A DNA stretch of 64,000 bases. Origin: Ruminococcus sp. zg-924. GTDB lineage: Bacteria; Bacillota; Clostridia; Oscillospirales; Acutalibacteraceae. Every line of letters begins with the position of its first letter. The stretch's first letter is position 1. The notes under the pieces are model-generated. The model saw only the letters and a list, made by a program, of their open reading frames with translations. It had not been told where the DNA came from and did not search any database. Shown piece by piece: positions 26,248 through 36,400 of the stretch. A program made the translations under genes and the position numbers. The DNA lies in NCBI RefSeq assembly GCF_024433635.1, contig NZ_WNJZ01000012.1, positions 1 to 64,000 of the forward strand. Direction: 5' to 3'.

Positions 26248-26973
26248 TTAAAGTGTTTCGATAATACCTGCAATTTTCTTCTGAACACAAATTGCGTCTG
26301 AAATTGACACTGTGCCGTCGCCGTTTACATCACCAAGACATTCCTGAAGCTCGGAAAATTTTGAGATACCTGCAATCCTTTTCTGCAGAGCAATCGCATC
26401 AGAAATACTTGTATTATTGTCAGTTGTGACATCGCCAAGGCTGTAACCGTTTATTGCTATTTCAAGGGAAATTTTGCCGTAAGCGAGCAAATCTGACAGT
26501 TCATCATTATTGGCATAAAGCTCTTGTATATCAGCTGAGACAGACGTTACACCTGCTTTTGTTACGTCGAAGTCAACGGATGAAAGCATTTTCTTTGTTG
26601 AAAGGTCATAGCCACTGCCGGCGTCCATTGTACTTGTAAGGAAGTTTCCTGCAGGCATATAAATTGGGTAAAGGCTTGGGAACCAGCTTCCGGTTGTGAA
26701 TTCTGTACTAATGTTGCCTTCCTCTTTAACTCCATCAACAGCATCAGTGTATTTCAGAGTATCGGGGTCAAACTGCAAATGAGCCTGAACGCCGCAAATT
26801 TCCGAGGTTGGTGAGGACGAGTCGAGAGCAACATATATTTTTGTAGTTACAACCTGTCCATCCTTTGCACTGAATGACTTTGAGCATGTTGTAGAGTCAG
26901 TCGCTGATGCAGGAAAAATGCAGGAACAGCCAAGAGCTGCCGCTGCAACAGCCACAGCAATTATTTTCTTCAT
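26248..26973 (-). CDS. Secreted cohesin-like plus dockerin protein (candidate adaptor scaffoldin)
   Basis: 241 residues. Signal peptide 1-24 (cleavage after PASA; ALGC at 13-16 could alternatively be a weak lipobox). Residues about 30-172 look like a cohesin: VVTTKIYVAL, GVQAHLQFDPDTLKYTDAV, then MLSSVDFDVTKAGVTSV, the usual alternation of short strands. Residues 178-240 are a dockerin with loops DVTTDNNTSISD and DVNGDGTVSISD, each followed by an xxQK(R/K)IAGI helix. A single cohesin plus a dockerin is the layout of Ruminococcus flavefaciens ScaC adaptors. ATG 26973 is 13 bases from GAGGTG; TTG 26979 is possible. Cohesin identity is by pattern only. Confidence 0.75.
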   Translation of the reverse strand: MKKIIAVAVAAAALGCSCIFPASATDSTTCSKSFSAKDGQVVTTKIYVALDSSSPTSEICGVQAHLQFDPDTLKYTDAVDGVKEEGNISTEFTTGSWFPSLYPIYMPAGNFLTSTMDAGSGYDLSTKKMLSSVDFDVTKAGVTSVSADIQELYANNDELSDLLAYGKISLEIAINGYSLGDVTTDNNTSISDAIALQKRIAGISKFSELQECLGDVNGDGTVSISDAICVQKKIAGIIETL

Positions 26974-27028
26974 TTTCAATATAAACACCTCATTTTATTT
27001 TTTGTTGACGCACAAAGCTATCATCAAT

Positions 27029-27057
27029 ATTATACAATAAAATAAATATTTAATCAA
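27029..27057 (-). promoter_or_regulatory. Promoter of the cohesin-dockerin gene
   Basis: On the minus strand TTGATT (27057-27052), 17 bases, perfect TATAAT (27034-27029). Confidence 0.6.
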
Positions 27058-27141
27058 TACTTTTGAGCAGAAAAGAGAGTGGGTTTACATATTTTGTATT
27101 ATGAAAACATATACGGCAATATTCTTATCGCCTTGATTTGC

Positions 27142-27170
27142 TTGACGATAAACCCTGATAGTAATATAAT
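27142..27170 (+). promoter_or_regulatory. Promoter of the alr-polA operon
   Basis: TTGACG 27142-27147, 17-base spacer, perfect TATAAT 27165-27170. The leader to alr is about 225 bases; within it CCTGCGG near 27311 and CCGCAGG near 27337 can pair. No known riboswitch was recognised. Confidence 0.65.
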
Positions 27171-27402
27171 ACATAGTTAAGAAAGAATACAAATTTGGCT
27201 TTGAACCCCAAAAACGAATATATGCGGTAATGCTGTCAGTTTAAGAAATACAGTTAAATTCGTGTGAGGGCAAAGTACACCGTTAACTTACAAAAAGGGC
27301 AAATATTTCACCTGCGGTAATGCAGATTTCACTTTGCCGCAGGCAAAATTTCATTGCAATGTTGTTAATTTGACGACATTGATATATGGGGGAAATATAA
27401 TA

Positions 27403-28593
27403 ATGACTGATTTTATAAAAAGAACATGGGCGGAAATAAATCTTGACGCAGTAATCCATAATTATAATGAGATAAGAAACAGAGCAAGCAAAAGCGCAAT
27501 GCTGTGCTGCGTTATTAAGGCGGACGGTTACGGTCACGGAGCGGTGATGCTTGCATCGCTGTATGAAAAGCTGGGAGCTGATTGGTTTGCCGTTTCAAAT
27601 ATAGAGGAGGCAATGCAGCTGCGTTCATCAGGAATAACAAAGCCTGTTCTTATTCTGGGCTATACTCCTGTTGAGTGCGCCGGGACGCTCAGCTCAAACA
27701 ATATCTCGCAGGCTGTTCATTCGCTTGAATATGCGCAAGCTCTTAACGAATGTGCAGAAAAAGCAGGAGTGAAAATAAAAATTCACCTGAAGCTCGACAC
27801 AGGTATGAGCCGTATAGGTCTTTTATGCCAGTCAAGGGACGAGGATGACATAGCTGTTGCAGACGGGTTTAAAATTTGCTCGCTTCCGAACTTGGAAAGC
27901 GAGGGCGTGTTCACACATTTTGCTGTTGCAGATGAAGGTGAGGACGGCGAGGAATTTACAATTAATCAGTTTGATAATTTTATGTATACAGTTGGCAGAC
28001 TTGAGCAGATGGGCGTTAAGTTCAAGATAAGGCACTGTGCCAACAGCGGAGCTATTGAGGATTATCCGGATATGCACCTTGATATGGTCAGAGCCGGAAT
28101 TGTGCTGTATGGTCTTTCACCGTCCGGCAAGGTTAAAAATCCGCTTGATTTACAGTCGGTTATGGAGTTAAAGTCGGCGGTGTCGCACACGAAGCAAATT
28201 TTTCCGGGTATGACGGTAAGCTACGGCAGAACCTACACAGCCGGCAAAAATGAACGCCTTGCCACAATACCTGTCGGCTATGCTGACGGCTATGTTCGCT
28301 CTATTGCAAAGGACGGTTATGTTTTGCTGCACGGAAAGAGGGCGAAGATAAGAGGAAGAATATGTATGGATCAGACAATGGTTGATATTTCGGATATAGA
28401 AAATGTTAAAATCGGCGATGTTGCCACATTGTTCGGCAGGGAAGAAAATGCTCCGAGCGCAGACGATATTGCAAATTGGATAGGTACAATAAATTATGAA
28501 GTAACCTGTATAGTGGGAAAAAGAGTTGCACGTGTTTACCTTAAGGATAACGAGGTTGTTAGCACGCATACACTGCTTGACAGAGAAATGTGA
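27403..28593 (+). CDS. alr: Alanine racemase
   Basis: PLP enzyme making D-alanine for peptidoglycan. 396 residues. The PLP lysine is in VIKADGYGHGAV near residue 40; LKLDTGMSRIGL, ANSGAI and the second-domain catalytic tyrosine in VSYGRTYTA are present, as is RICMDQTMVDI. ATG 27403 follows GGGGGA; longer upstream frames lack a site. First gene of a run that continues into polA, the LMW phosphatase, rimI and tsaD. Confidence 0.96.
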   Translation: MTDFIKRTWAEINLDAVIHNYNEIRNRASKSAMLCCVIKADGYGHGAVMLASLYEKLGADWFAVSNIEEAMQLRSSGITKPVLILGYTPVECAGTLSSNNISQAVHSLEYAQALNECAEKAGVKIKIHLKLDTGMSRIGLLCQSRDEDDIAVADGFKICSLPNLESEGVFTHFAVADEGEDGEEFTINQFDNFMYTVGRLEQMGVKFKIRHCANSGAIEDYPDMHLDMVRAGIVLYGLSPSGKVKNPLDLQSVMELKSAVSHTKQIFPGMTVSYGRTYTAGKNERLATIPVGYADGYVRSIAKDGYVLLHGKRAKIRGRICMDQTMVDISDIENVKIGDVATLFGREENAPSADDIANWIGTINYEVTCIVGKRVARVYLKDNEVVSTHTLLDREM

Positions 28594-28601
28594 GGACAAA
28601 A

Positions 28602-31169
28602 ATGAAGCTTTTGGTGCTTGACGGAAACAGCATACTCAACAGGGCGTTTTACGGAATAAAGCTTTTGACAACAAAGGACGGAACATTCACCAACGCTGTT
28701 TACGGCTTTATGACAATGCTTATAAAGATAAAGGAAGATGTTCAGCCTGATGCGGTGGCGGTTGCCTTTGATTTGAAGGCTCCGACCTTTCGTCACAAAA
28801 AATATGACGGCTACAAGGCGAACCGCAAGCCAATGCCGGCAGAGCTTGCCTCACAGATGCCGATAATTAAGGAGCTTTTAATTAAGCTCGGTTATAAAAC
28901 AGTAGAGTGTGAAGGCTTTGAAGCGGACGATATTCTCGGCACGCTTGCAAAGGCGTGCGAGGACAACGGCTGTGAATGTGTGCTTGCAACGGGGGATCGT
29001 GACAGCCTTCAGCTTGTGTCTGAAAGCGTAACGGTAAGGCTTGCCGCCACCAAAATGGGCAGACCCGATGTGCGTATTTATGATGAGGCGAAAATAGCCG
29101 AGGATTACGGCGTATCTCCAAAGCAGCTTATCGACATAAAGGCAATACAGGGCGACACATCCGACAATATTCCGGGCGTAAAGGGAATAGGCGAAAAGGG
29201 AGCCGGTGAGCTGATAAGAAAATTCGGCAGTCTTGACGGCGTTTATGAAAATATTGACAGTGCAGATATAAAGCCTGCAATGCGCAAAAAGCTTGAGCAG
29301 GACAGGGACAACGCATACCTGAGCCTTATGCTTGGCGAGATTGCAAAAAATGCACCGATTGATACCGAGCTTTCACACTATGTTCCGACAAACGGAGATA
29401 AACAGGCGGCAGCGGCTCTTATGGCAAGACTTGAGTTCTTCTCGCTTATTAAAAAGCTTGGACTCGACAAGGCTGTTTTGGAAAACTCCACTGATAACAA
29501 CGTGCAACAGTGCAGTTTTAAGGTGGTCTGCGACACAGCCGAAAATATTATAAATATTCTGTCTAAGACGGAAAAATATGCAGTGGCGTATAACTCCGAC
29601 GGTGAAGCTGCCGTTGCAGCCGACAGCACGGTTTATTTGCTTGATACTGCGGCTGACGATGATTTTTATCGCAGCCTGTTCTCTCTTGACAGCGGAGTAA
29701 TTACTGACTCGGTGAAGCCGCTGTATAAAAAAGCGGCGGAGCTTGGGGTTGATATTAAGAAAACAGAGATGGATACATCACTTGCAGCTTATCTTTTAAA
29801 TCCCTCGGCAGGCTCATATGACGCCCAACGTCTTATCGGAGAATACGGTGCACAGGCGCAGCTTGAAAGTGACAATGAGCTTGCAAGTAAGGCGGCAGGA
29901 ATTCTGCTTTTGAGCGATATTCTGCTTGAAAAAATTAAGAGTAACGGGCAGGAAAGCCTGCTTTATGACATTGAAATTCCGCTTGCTGCTGTGCTTGCAA
30001 GAATGGAGCATTTCGGCTTTGCTGTTGACAGGCAGGGTATTGAGGAATACGGCAAAACGCTTGAACGCACAATTGACGAGCTGCAAAACTCAATCTATGA
30101 CGATGTTGGCTACATCTTCAACATCAACTCCCCAAAGCAGCTCGGAACTGCTCTGTTTGAAAAGCTGATGCTGCCGATGGGCAAAAAGACAAAGACGGGC
30201 TACTCAACAAGCGCAGATGTGCTTGAGGGCTTGCGTCCGTATCACCCGTGTATTGATAAAATACTAAGCTACCGCACGCTTGCAAAGCTTAAGTCAACCT
30301 ACTGTGACGGACTTTTAAAGGTAATATCAGATGACGGAAGAATTCACAGCAGCTTTAACCAGACGGAAACAAGAACAGGCAGAATAAGCTCTACCGAGCC
30401 AAATTTGCAGAATATACCCGTAAGAACACCGCAGGGCAGGGAGCTTAGAAAATTCTTTGTTGCAAAGGAAGGCTGTGTGCTTGTTGACGCAGACTATTCG
30501 CAAATTGAGCTTAGAGTTCTTGCTGACATAGCAAAGGATAAAAATATGATAGCGGCGTTTAACAACAATGAGGATATACACGCAATCACCGCCTCACAGG
30601 TTTTCAATATGCCGCTTGAAATGGTAAATTCACAGATGCGAAGCAGGGCGAAAGCTGTAAACTTCGGCATTGTTTACGGTATCGGTGCATTTTCGCTGTC
30701 GAAGGACATTGGCGTTACAAGAAAGGAAGCCGACCGGTATATTAAATCGTACCTTTCACATTACAGCGGAGTTGCCCGTTATATGGACAACGTAGTGGCT
30801 CAGGCAAAGGAGAAAGGGTATGTTCAGACAGTGTTTAACCGCCGCCGCTATCTGCCGGAGCTTAAGTCGAGCAATTTCAACACACGCTCTTTCGGTGAGA
30901 GAGTGGCAAGAAATATGCCGATACAGGGAACTGCCGCAGATGTAATCAAAATAGCTATGATAAGGGTTGACAAGCGGCTGCGAGAAGAAAATATGAGCGC
31001 ACGCCTTATTTTGCAGGTGCACGATGAATTGATTGTAGAAGCACCGAATAACGAAGCAATGAAAGCGGCTATGATTTTACAGCAGGAAATGGAAAATGCA
31101 GTGAAGCTCAGCGTTCCGCTGACGGCTGATGCGTCTATGGGCAAAAGCTGGTATGACGCAAAGGGATAA
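28602..31169 (+). CDS. polA: DNA polymerase I
   Basis: Gap filling and primer removal. 855 residues: 5'-3' exonuclease domain about 1-290 (LLVLDGNSILNRAFYG, CEGFEADDILGTLA, GDTSDNIPGVKGIGEK), a middle domain about 300-480, and a polymerase domain with motif A (VDADYSQIELRVLA), motif B (RSRAKAVNFGIVYGI) and motif C (QVHDELIVE). The middle domain lacks the DxE and NxxxD proofreading motifs of E. coli Pol I, so 3'-5' exonuclease activity is probably absent, as in many Firmicutes. TGAGGA precedes ATG 28602, eight bases after the alr stop. Confidence 0.96.
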   Translation: MKLLVLDGNSILNRAFYGIKLLTTKDGTFTNAVYGFMTMLIKIKEDVQPDAVAVAFDLKAPTFRHKKYDGYKANRKPMPAELASQMPIIKELLIKLGYKTVECEGFEADDILGTLAKACEDNGCECVLATGDRDSLQLVSESVTVRLAATKMGRPDVRIYDEAKIAEDYGVSPKQLIDIKAIQGDTSDNIPGVKGIGEKGAGELIRKFGSLDGVYENIDSADIKPAMRKKLEQDRDNAYLSLMLGEIAKNAPIDTELSHYVPTNGDKQAAAALMARLEFFSLIKKLGLDKAVLENSTDNNVQQCSFKVVCDTAENIINILSKTEKYAVAYNSDGEAAVAADSTVYLLDTAADDDFYRSLFSLDSGVITDSVKPLYKKAAELGVDIKKTEMDTSLAAYLLNPSAGSYDAQRLIGEYGAQAQLESDNELASKAAGILLLSDILLEKIKSNGQESLLYDIEIPLAAVLARMEHFGFAVDRQGIEEYGKTLERTIDELQNSIYDDVGYIFNINSPKQLGTALFEKLMLPMGKKTKTGYSTSADVLEGLRPYHPCIDKILSYRTLAKLKSTYCDGLLKVISDDGRIHSSFNQTETRTGRISSTEPNLQNIPVRTPQGRELRKFFVAKEGCVLVDADYSQIELRVLADIAKDKNMIAAFNNNEDIHAITASQVFNMPLEMVNSQMRSRAKAVNFGIVYGIGAFSLSKDIGVTRKEADRYIKSYLSHYSGVARYMDNVVAQAKEKGYVQTVFNRRRYLPELKSSNFNTRSFGERVARNMPIQGTAADVIKIAMIRVDKRLREENMSARLILQVHDELIVEAPNNEAMKAAMILQQEMENAVKLSVPLTADASMGKSWYDAKG

Positions 31170-31189
31170 CGGCGAGAGGAGCGTATTCT

Positions 31190-31630
31190 ATGGATAAAAT
31201 AAAAAGCGTGTTGTTTGTCTGCACAGGTAACACCTGCCGCAGCCCTATGGCACAGGTTATATTCCAAAACCTTGCTTATAAGGAAAGACTTGACTGCAAG
31301 GCTTTGAGCGCAGGCGTTGCTGTTGGCAGCGAGGGCAGACCGGCAACGGCTGAGGCTATGCAGGCTGTTTTGAGGCTCGGACTTGATTTGTCGGAGCATA
31401 AAAGCACAAGTATTCGTTCTTTAAATGCAGATGAAATAGATTTGTTTGTTGCAATGACAATGGAGCACGCCAAGGTTCTGATGAATTTGGGCGCTGCGAA
31501 AAATAAGATTTACGTTATGAATATTCCCGACCCTTACGGTGGCTCGCAGGAGGTTTACAACAGCTGCTGCAGCGCAATAAAGGCAGAGGCAGAAAAGCTT
31601 GTGGAGCTTATAAAGGAAAACAATGGATAA
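31190..31630 (+). CDS. Low-molecular-weight phosphatase, YwlE-like
   Basis: 146 residues with the LMW-PTP loop VCTGNTCRSPMAQ at about 11-23 (catalytic Cys) and the general-acid DPYGGS near 115. The Thr in CTGNTCRS is the residue that marks Bacillus YwlE as a protein-arginine phosphatase, so arginine rather than tyrosine may be the substrate; that is inferred. In operon between polA and rimI, overlapping rimI by eight bases. Confidence 0.9.
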   Translation: MDKIKSVLFVCTGNTCRSPMAQVIFQNLAYKERLDCKALSAGVAVGSEGRPATAEAMQAVLRLGLDLSEHKSTSIRSLNADEIDLFVAMTMEHAKVLMNLGAAKNKIYVMNIPDPYGGSQEVYNSCCSAIKAEAEKLVELIKENNG

Positions 31631-32087
31631 CATCATAGTATTTGAAAAAATGAATCAGAGCCACATCAGTGCGATAGCTGAGATTGAACGGCAGTGCTTT
31701 TCAAAGCCTTGGAGCGAAAATGCAATAGCCGCCGAGCTTTCAAACGAGAGTGCATATTTTTATGTGGCAAAAATAAACGGTAAGGCTGTCGGATATATCG
31801 GTATGCACTGTGCTGCCGACGAATGTTATATCGCAAACGTGGGTGTTCTTAAGGAATACAGACGTATGGGTATTGGCAGTGCTCTGGTAAAATATGCAGC
31901 GAATAAGGCAAGGAAAATGAATATGAGCTTTATCTCGCTTGAGGTTCGACCGTCAAACACAGTGGCGGTCAGAATATACGAGCGTTTCGGCTTTGACAGG
32001 GTAGGTTTGAGGAAAAACTTTTACTCCGAGCCGAAAGAGGACGGACTTATTATGACGTTATATTTTAAGGAGAACGGGATTCTTTAA
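31623..32087 (+). CDS. rimI: Ribosomal protein S18-alanine N-acetyltransferase (RimI-like)
   Basis: 154-residue GNAT. The acetyl-CoA loop is visible as VGVLKEYRRMGIGSALV and the C-terminal EVRPSNTVAVRIYERFGF matches RimI. In Firmicutes rimI commonly sits with tsa genes, and here tsaD follows after 135 bases, supporting the call; another N-terminal acetyltransferase specificity cannot be ruled out. Confidence 0.88.
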   Translation: MDNIIVFEKMNQSHISAIAEIERQCFSKPWSENAIAAELSNESAYFYVAKINGKAVGYIGMHCAADECYIANVGVLKEYRRMGIGSALVKYAANKARKMNMSFISLEVRPSNTVAVRIYERFGFDRVGLRKNFYSEPKEDGLIMTLYFKENGIL

Positions 32088-32222
32088 TGCTTTTTCGTTT
32101 GATGAATGTTTGATTTATGTCCGTAGGTGTCAATCTGTGTGTTGGCTGTGTTGGGCTTGAATTAAAACATATGGGCGCACATACAGGTACGCTCTTACTA
32201 ACGTGCGAAAGGAAAAATAACA

Positions 32223-33233
32223 ATGAAAATTCTTGCAATAGAAAGTTCCTGCGACGAAACCGCAGCGGCGATTGTTGAGGACGGAAGAAAAATTATATCC
32301 TCGGTGGTAGCCTCACAAGTTGAGGAACATAAGCTATACGGAGGCGTTGTACCCGAAATAGCCTCTCGCCGCCATTGTGAGGCTATTGTCGGCGTGGTTG
32401 ATGAAGCCATGCTCAATGCCGGCTGTGGCTACGGAGATTTACAGGCAATAGCCGTTACATATGCACCTGGTCTTATCGGTGCCTTGCTTGTTGGTGTAAA
32501 TTATGCAAAGGGTTTGTCGCTTGCAACGGGACTGCCCGTTGTGCCGGTGCATCATCTGCGCTCTCATATAGCTTCAAACTACCTTTGTCATGAGGATTTA
32601 AAACCGCCGTTTTTGTGTCTTGTTGTCAGCGGCGGTCACAGCCATATTGTTATGGTAGAGGACTACACGAAAATGAAAATAATCGGAAAAACCCGTGACG
32701 ATGCCGCAGGAGAGGCGTTTGACAAAGCGGCAAGAACAATGGGAATGCCGTATCCGGGCGGTATTCACCTTGACAAGGTTGCTCAGCAGGGCAATGAAAA
32801 AGCCTTTAAGCTGCCGCACCCTGTTGTGCAGGGTGCTCCGTATGACTTTAGCTTCAGCGGACTTAAAACAGCAGTGATAAACCTTATACACAACGCATCT
32901 CAAAAGGGCGAGCAGCTGCCTGTTGCCGATTTGTCGGCTTCGTTCAGACGAGCGGTTGTTAATTGCCTTACCGATAATATATTCAGGGCGGCTAAGGATT
33001 TGGGCGTTAAAACTATTGTAACGGCAGGCGGTGTGTCGGCAAATTCACTCCTGCGTGATGAGATGAAAAAAGGCTGCGACAAGCGTGGAATAAAGCTCTA
33101 TATGCCTGACAAAAGCCTGTGCGGCGACAATGCCGCTATGGTAGGCTCACAGGGTTATTATGAGTATTTAATCGGAAATACTGCGGATATGACGTTAAAC
33201 GCATACGCCACAATGTCGATAGAAAAGGGATAA
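32223..33233 (+). CDS. tsaD: tRNA N6-threonylcarbamoyladenosine synthase subunit TsaD
   Basis: Catalytic subunit for t6A at position 37 of ANN-decoding tRNAs. 336 residues, full length, with ESSCDETAAAIVEDG at the N terminus, metal-binding HHLRSHIASN, LVVSGGHSHIVMV, GEAFDKAARTMGMPYPGG and the ASKD-family TAGGVSANSLLR. It has a plain GAAAGGA ribosome site. End of the alr-to-tsaD run. Confidence 0.97.
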   Translation: MKILAIESSCDETAAAIVEDGRKIISSVVASQVEEHKLYGGVVPEIASRRHCEAIVGVVDEAMLNAGCGYGDLQAIAVTYAPGLIGALLVGVNYAKGLSLATGLPVVPVHHLRSHIASNYLCHEDLKPPFLCLVVSGGHSHIVMVEDYTKMKIIGKTRDDAAGEAFDKAARTMGMPYPGGIHLDKVAQQGNEKAFKLPHPVVQGAPYDFSFSGLKTAVINLIHNASQKGEQLPVADLSASFRRAVVNCLTDNIFRAAKDLGVKTIVTAGGVSANSLLRDEMKKGCDKRGIKLYMPDKSLCGDNAAMVGSQGYYEYLIGNTADMTLNAYATMSIEKG

Positions 33234-33245
33234 TCACAGTTTGCA

Positions 33246-33273
33246 GAGGCTACCGCTTTGGTAGCTTCTTTTT
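33246..33273 (+). terminator. Terminator of the tsaD operon
   Basis: GAGGCTACC 33246-33254 pairs with GGTAGCTTC 33260-33268 (one G-U), then a T-run. The following 200 bases before the amylase are AT-rich with no clear promoter consensus. Confidence 0.75.
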
Positions 33274-33476
33274 ACTTATATCTAAGTTTTTTTGTAATCA
33301 TTACTTTTTGTATTATAGACATTCTTTATGTGAGATAAATACAAAATTTGCCGTTGCATTTTATCGTATTTATCAATAGCTATTTTATTAAATTTGTGTT
33401 ACCCTTATGATAGGTATTGTGTATTGAGTATAGGACATACACAAGAGAGAATGAAATATCAAAAAGGAGTGTTTTT

Positions 33477-36400
33477 ATGAAATCTTCTCACCTCAGAAAC
33501 AAGATTGCGGCTGTGGGTTTGACGCTTGCAATGGCTGCTTCCTGCTTCTGCATCGCTCCGGCGGCATCTGCTGTTCAGACGGATGCTGTGTCCTCAAATG
33601 AGGCAAGCCATGGCGGCGACACATTTTCTTGGGATAATGCTTCGGTATATTTCCTGTTAACAGACCGTTTCTACAACGGGGACACATCAAACGACCATTC
33701 GTATAACAGAGGACTTGATAAAAACGGCAACGTTGTTAACCTTTCATCATCAGAGGCAAGAGCTACCTTCCACGGCGGTGACTTTGCCGGTATTACAAAG
33801 AAGATTGAAGAGGGCTACTTTGAAGATCTCGGCGTAAACGCTATCTGGCTGAGCGCTCCGTATGAGCAGGTTCACGGCTATGTTGTTGGCGACAACGCCA
33901 GCCCAAGCTTCCCGCACTACTCATACCACGGCTATTATGTTCTCGACTATACCGAGAGTGATAAGAACTTTGGTACAAAGGAAGAATTCCAGACTCTTGT
34001 TGATACTGCTCACGAGCACGGTATCAGAGTTGTTATGGATATAGTTATGAACCACTCCGGCTACAACTCTCTTTACGATATGAAGGAGTACGGCTACGGT
34101 ACTGTAAAGAGCGGCTGGGAGAACTACTATTATGCACACAAGAACGTAAACAACGGTGACTACCACAGCTATATTGATTATGAAACTTCAACGGCTGACT
34201 GGGCTAAATGGTGGGGACCAAACTGGATTAGATCAGGTCTTCCCGGTTACACAGCAGGCGGCGGCGACAACTTAACAATGTCGCTTACAGGCCTGCCGGA
34301 TTTCAAAACGGAGAGTACAGGCTCTGTTGGTATTCCAGCTGTTTTAAAAACAAAGTGGACTAAAGAGGGAACTTACAGTCAGAAGGCTGCCAAGTACGGC
34401 ACATCAGGCACAGTATCTGATTATATTGTAAAATGGCTTTCAGAGTGGGTTGAAACCTACGGCGTTGACGGCTTCCGCTGCGACACTGCAAAGCACGTTG
34501 AATATGCTTCATGGGCAAAGCTTAAGGACGCTTGCGTTAAGGCTTTGAAAACTTGGAAAACTAAAAACCCGGATAAGGCTCTTGACAACCTCGATTTCTG
34601 GATGACCGGTGAGGTTTGGGATCACGGTGTTGACAAGGACGCATACTATACACAGGGTAAGTTTGACTCGCTCATCAACTTCTCAACTCAGGGCGGCGGC
34701 TTGCTTAATCAGAAGGATATCGGCGGAATTTATCAGAGTTATGCAAACAAGATTAATACAGACCCTGATTTCAATGTACTTTCTTATCTTTCATCTCACG
34801 ACAGTGTTATGGCTTCGGGCGATATGATTCGCTTAGGCTCTGCTTTCAATCTCCTTCCGGGTGCTGTTCAGATTTACTACGGTGACGAATCGGGCAGAGG
34901 TCTTGTTTCAGGCATTCCGTTTGACGGTAACGGCGGTGCGGGCCACGCACTCAGAAGCGACATGAACTGGAACAGTATGAACGAGGCTACCCTTGCTCAC
35001 TGGCAGAAGGTTGGTACATTCAGAAACAACCACATTGCAGTCGGCGGCGGCTCGAACACAGCTCTTACATCAACAGCAGGTACTGCATTTGCAAGAGTTT
35101 ACAACAAGAACAACATTCTTGACAAGGTAGCATGCGTAATTGACGCAGGTTCAAACAAGGACGTTACAATCAACGTTTCTTCAATTTGGGAAGACGGTCA
35201 GGAGCTTATAAACACCTATAACGATTCATCAGCAACCGTTACAGGCGGCAAGGTAACCTTCAACAGCGGTGCTAACGGCACAATCCTCATTCAGGAGCCG
35301 GACGGCAAGCCTCTTATTAAACTTGAAGGAGACGCTCAGTTCAAGGGCACACAGACAATTACTCTTACAATCGACGGTGCTGAGTCTGCAAAGGTTTCAG
35401 TTGACGGCGGCAACAAGTTTGTTGTAAACAACGGCGGCACATTTACAATCGGCGATAAGGCTTATGGCGGTTCTTACGTTAAGGTTACAGCTCAGGCTAC
35501 AAACGAAAAGGGCACATCAACAAAGGTTTCAACCTTCTACAAATTAAACGCAGACGGTTCAGGTCCTATTGTGCCTTCTAAGAACGCAATTATTCACGTT
35601 AAGCCGTATGATGCCAAAACAACAATTTACGCTTGGTATGGTTCTGACGGCGCTGAAACAAAGCCTCTTGGCGAGTGGCCGGGAACAAATGTTAAGTCAA
35701 GCGGCACACCCGACGCTAACGGCTATTACACCTTAAACCTCAAAACAACCGAGAACTTCAACTTCATTATAAACACAGGTTCGGGCGGACAGCAGACCGC
35801 TGACATTACAGGCAACTCAGGCGAAATCTGGGTTGATGTAACAGCTCCAACTGAGTACAAAATCAAGGAGCAGGAAGAGTCCGGCTTAGACGCACTCAAG
35901 ACAGAGGCTACGGCTGTTAAGGTTCTTGCACCAAGCGAGTACACAGCAGCAAGCTGGAGCACAGTTTCAAGCGCATTGAGCGCAGCAGAGAATGTTATAG
36001 CTAAGGGTGAAAACGCAACAGAGGCTGAAATAGCAAATGCTCGCAAAAACTTAAGCACAGCTAAGGCAGGCTTGAAGCTTGTAGCTCCTGCTATCACAAC
36101 AATGGCAGCAGGCGGAACAGTTATTGCAGGTAAAACAGCAACAGAGGCAGACGTAGTTGTAACAGTTGGCTCAACAGTATATAAGACAAAGGCTGACGAT
36201 ATTACAGGTGCATATTCTGTAAAGGTAGCAACACTCAAAAACTCTGACGCTGTTAAGGTAACAGCAACAAAGAACGGCGTTGCGTCTGAGGTAACATCTA
36301 CAACTGTTGCAGGCGGTCCTATTATTGTAGGTGATCAGTACATTGTAGGCGACGTTAACGGCGACGGCAGCATTAAGCTTATGGACGCACTTATGGTTGC

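Noticed and set aside
30848-31399. 183-codon minus-strand frame
   Set aside because: Antisense to the polA 3' end and the phosphatase gene, both with clear motifs; no recognisable domain.
35726-36238. 170-codon minus-strand frame inside the amylase
   Set aside because: Product is an Ala/Val/Ser-rich mirror of the amylase linker and Ig-like region; no independent signals.
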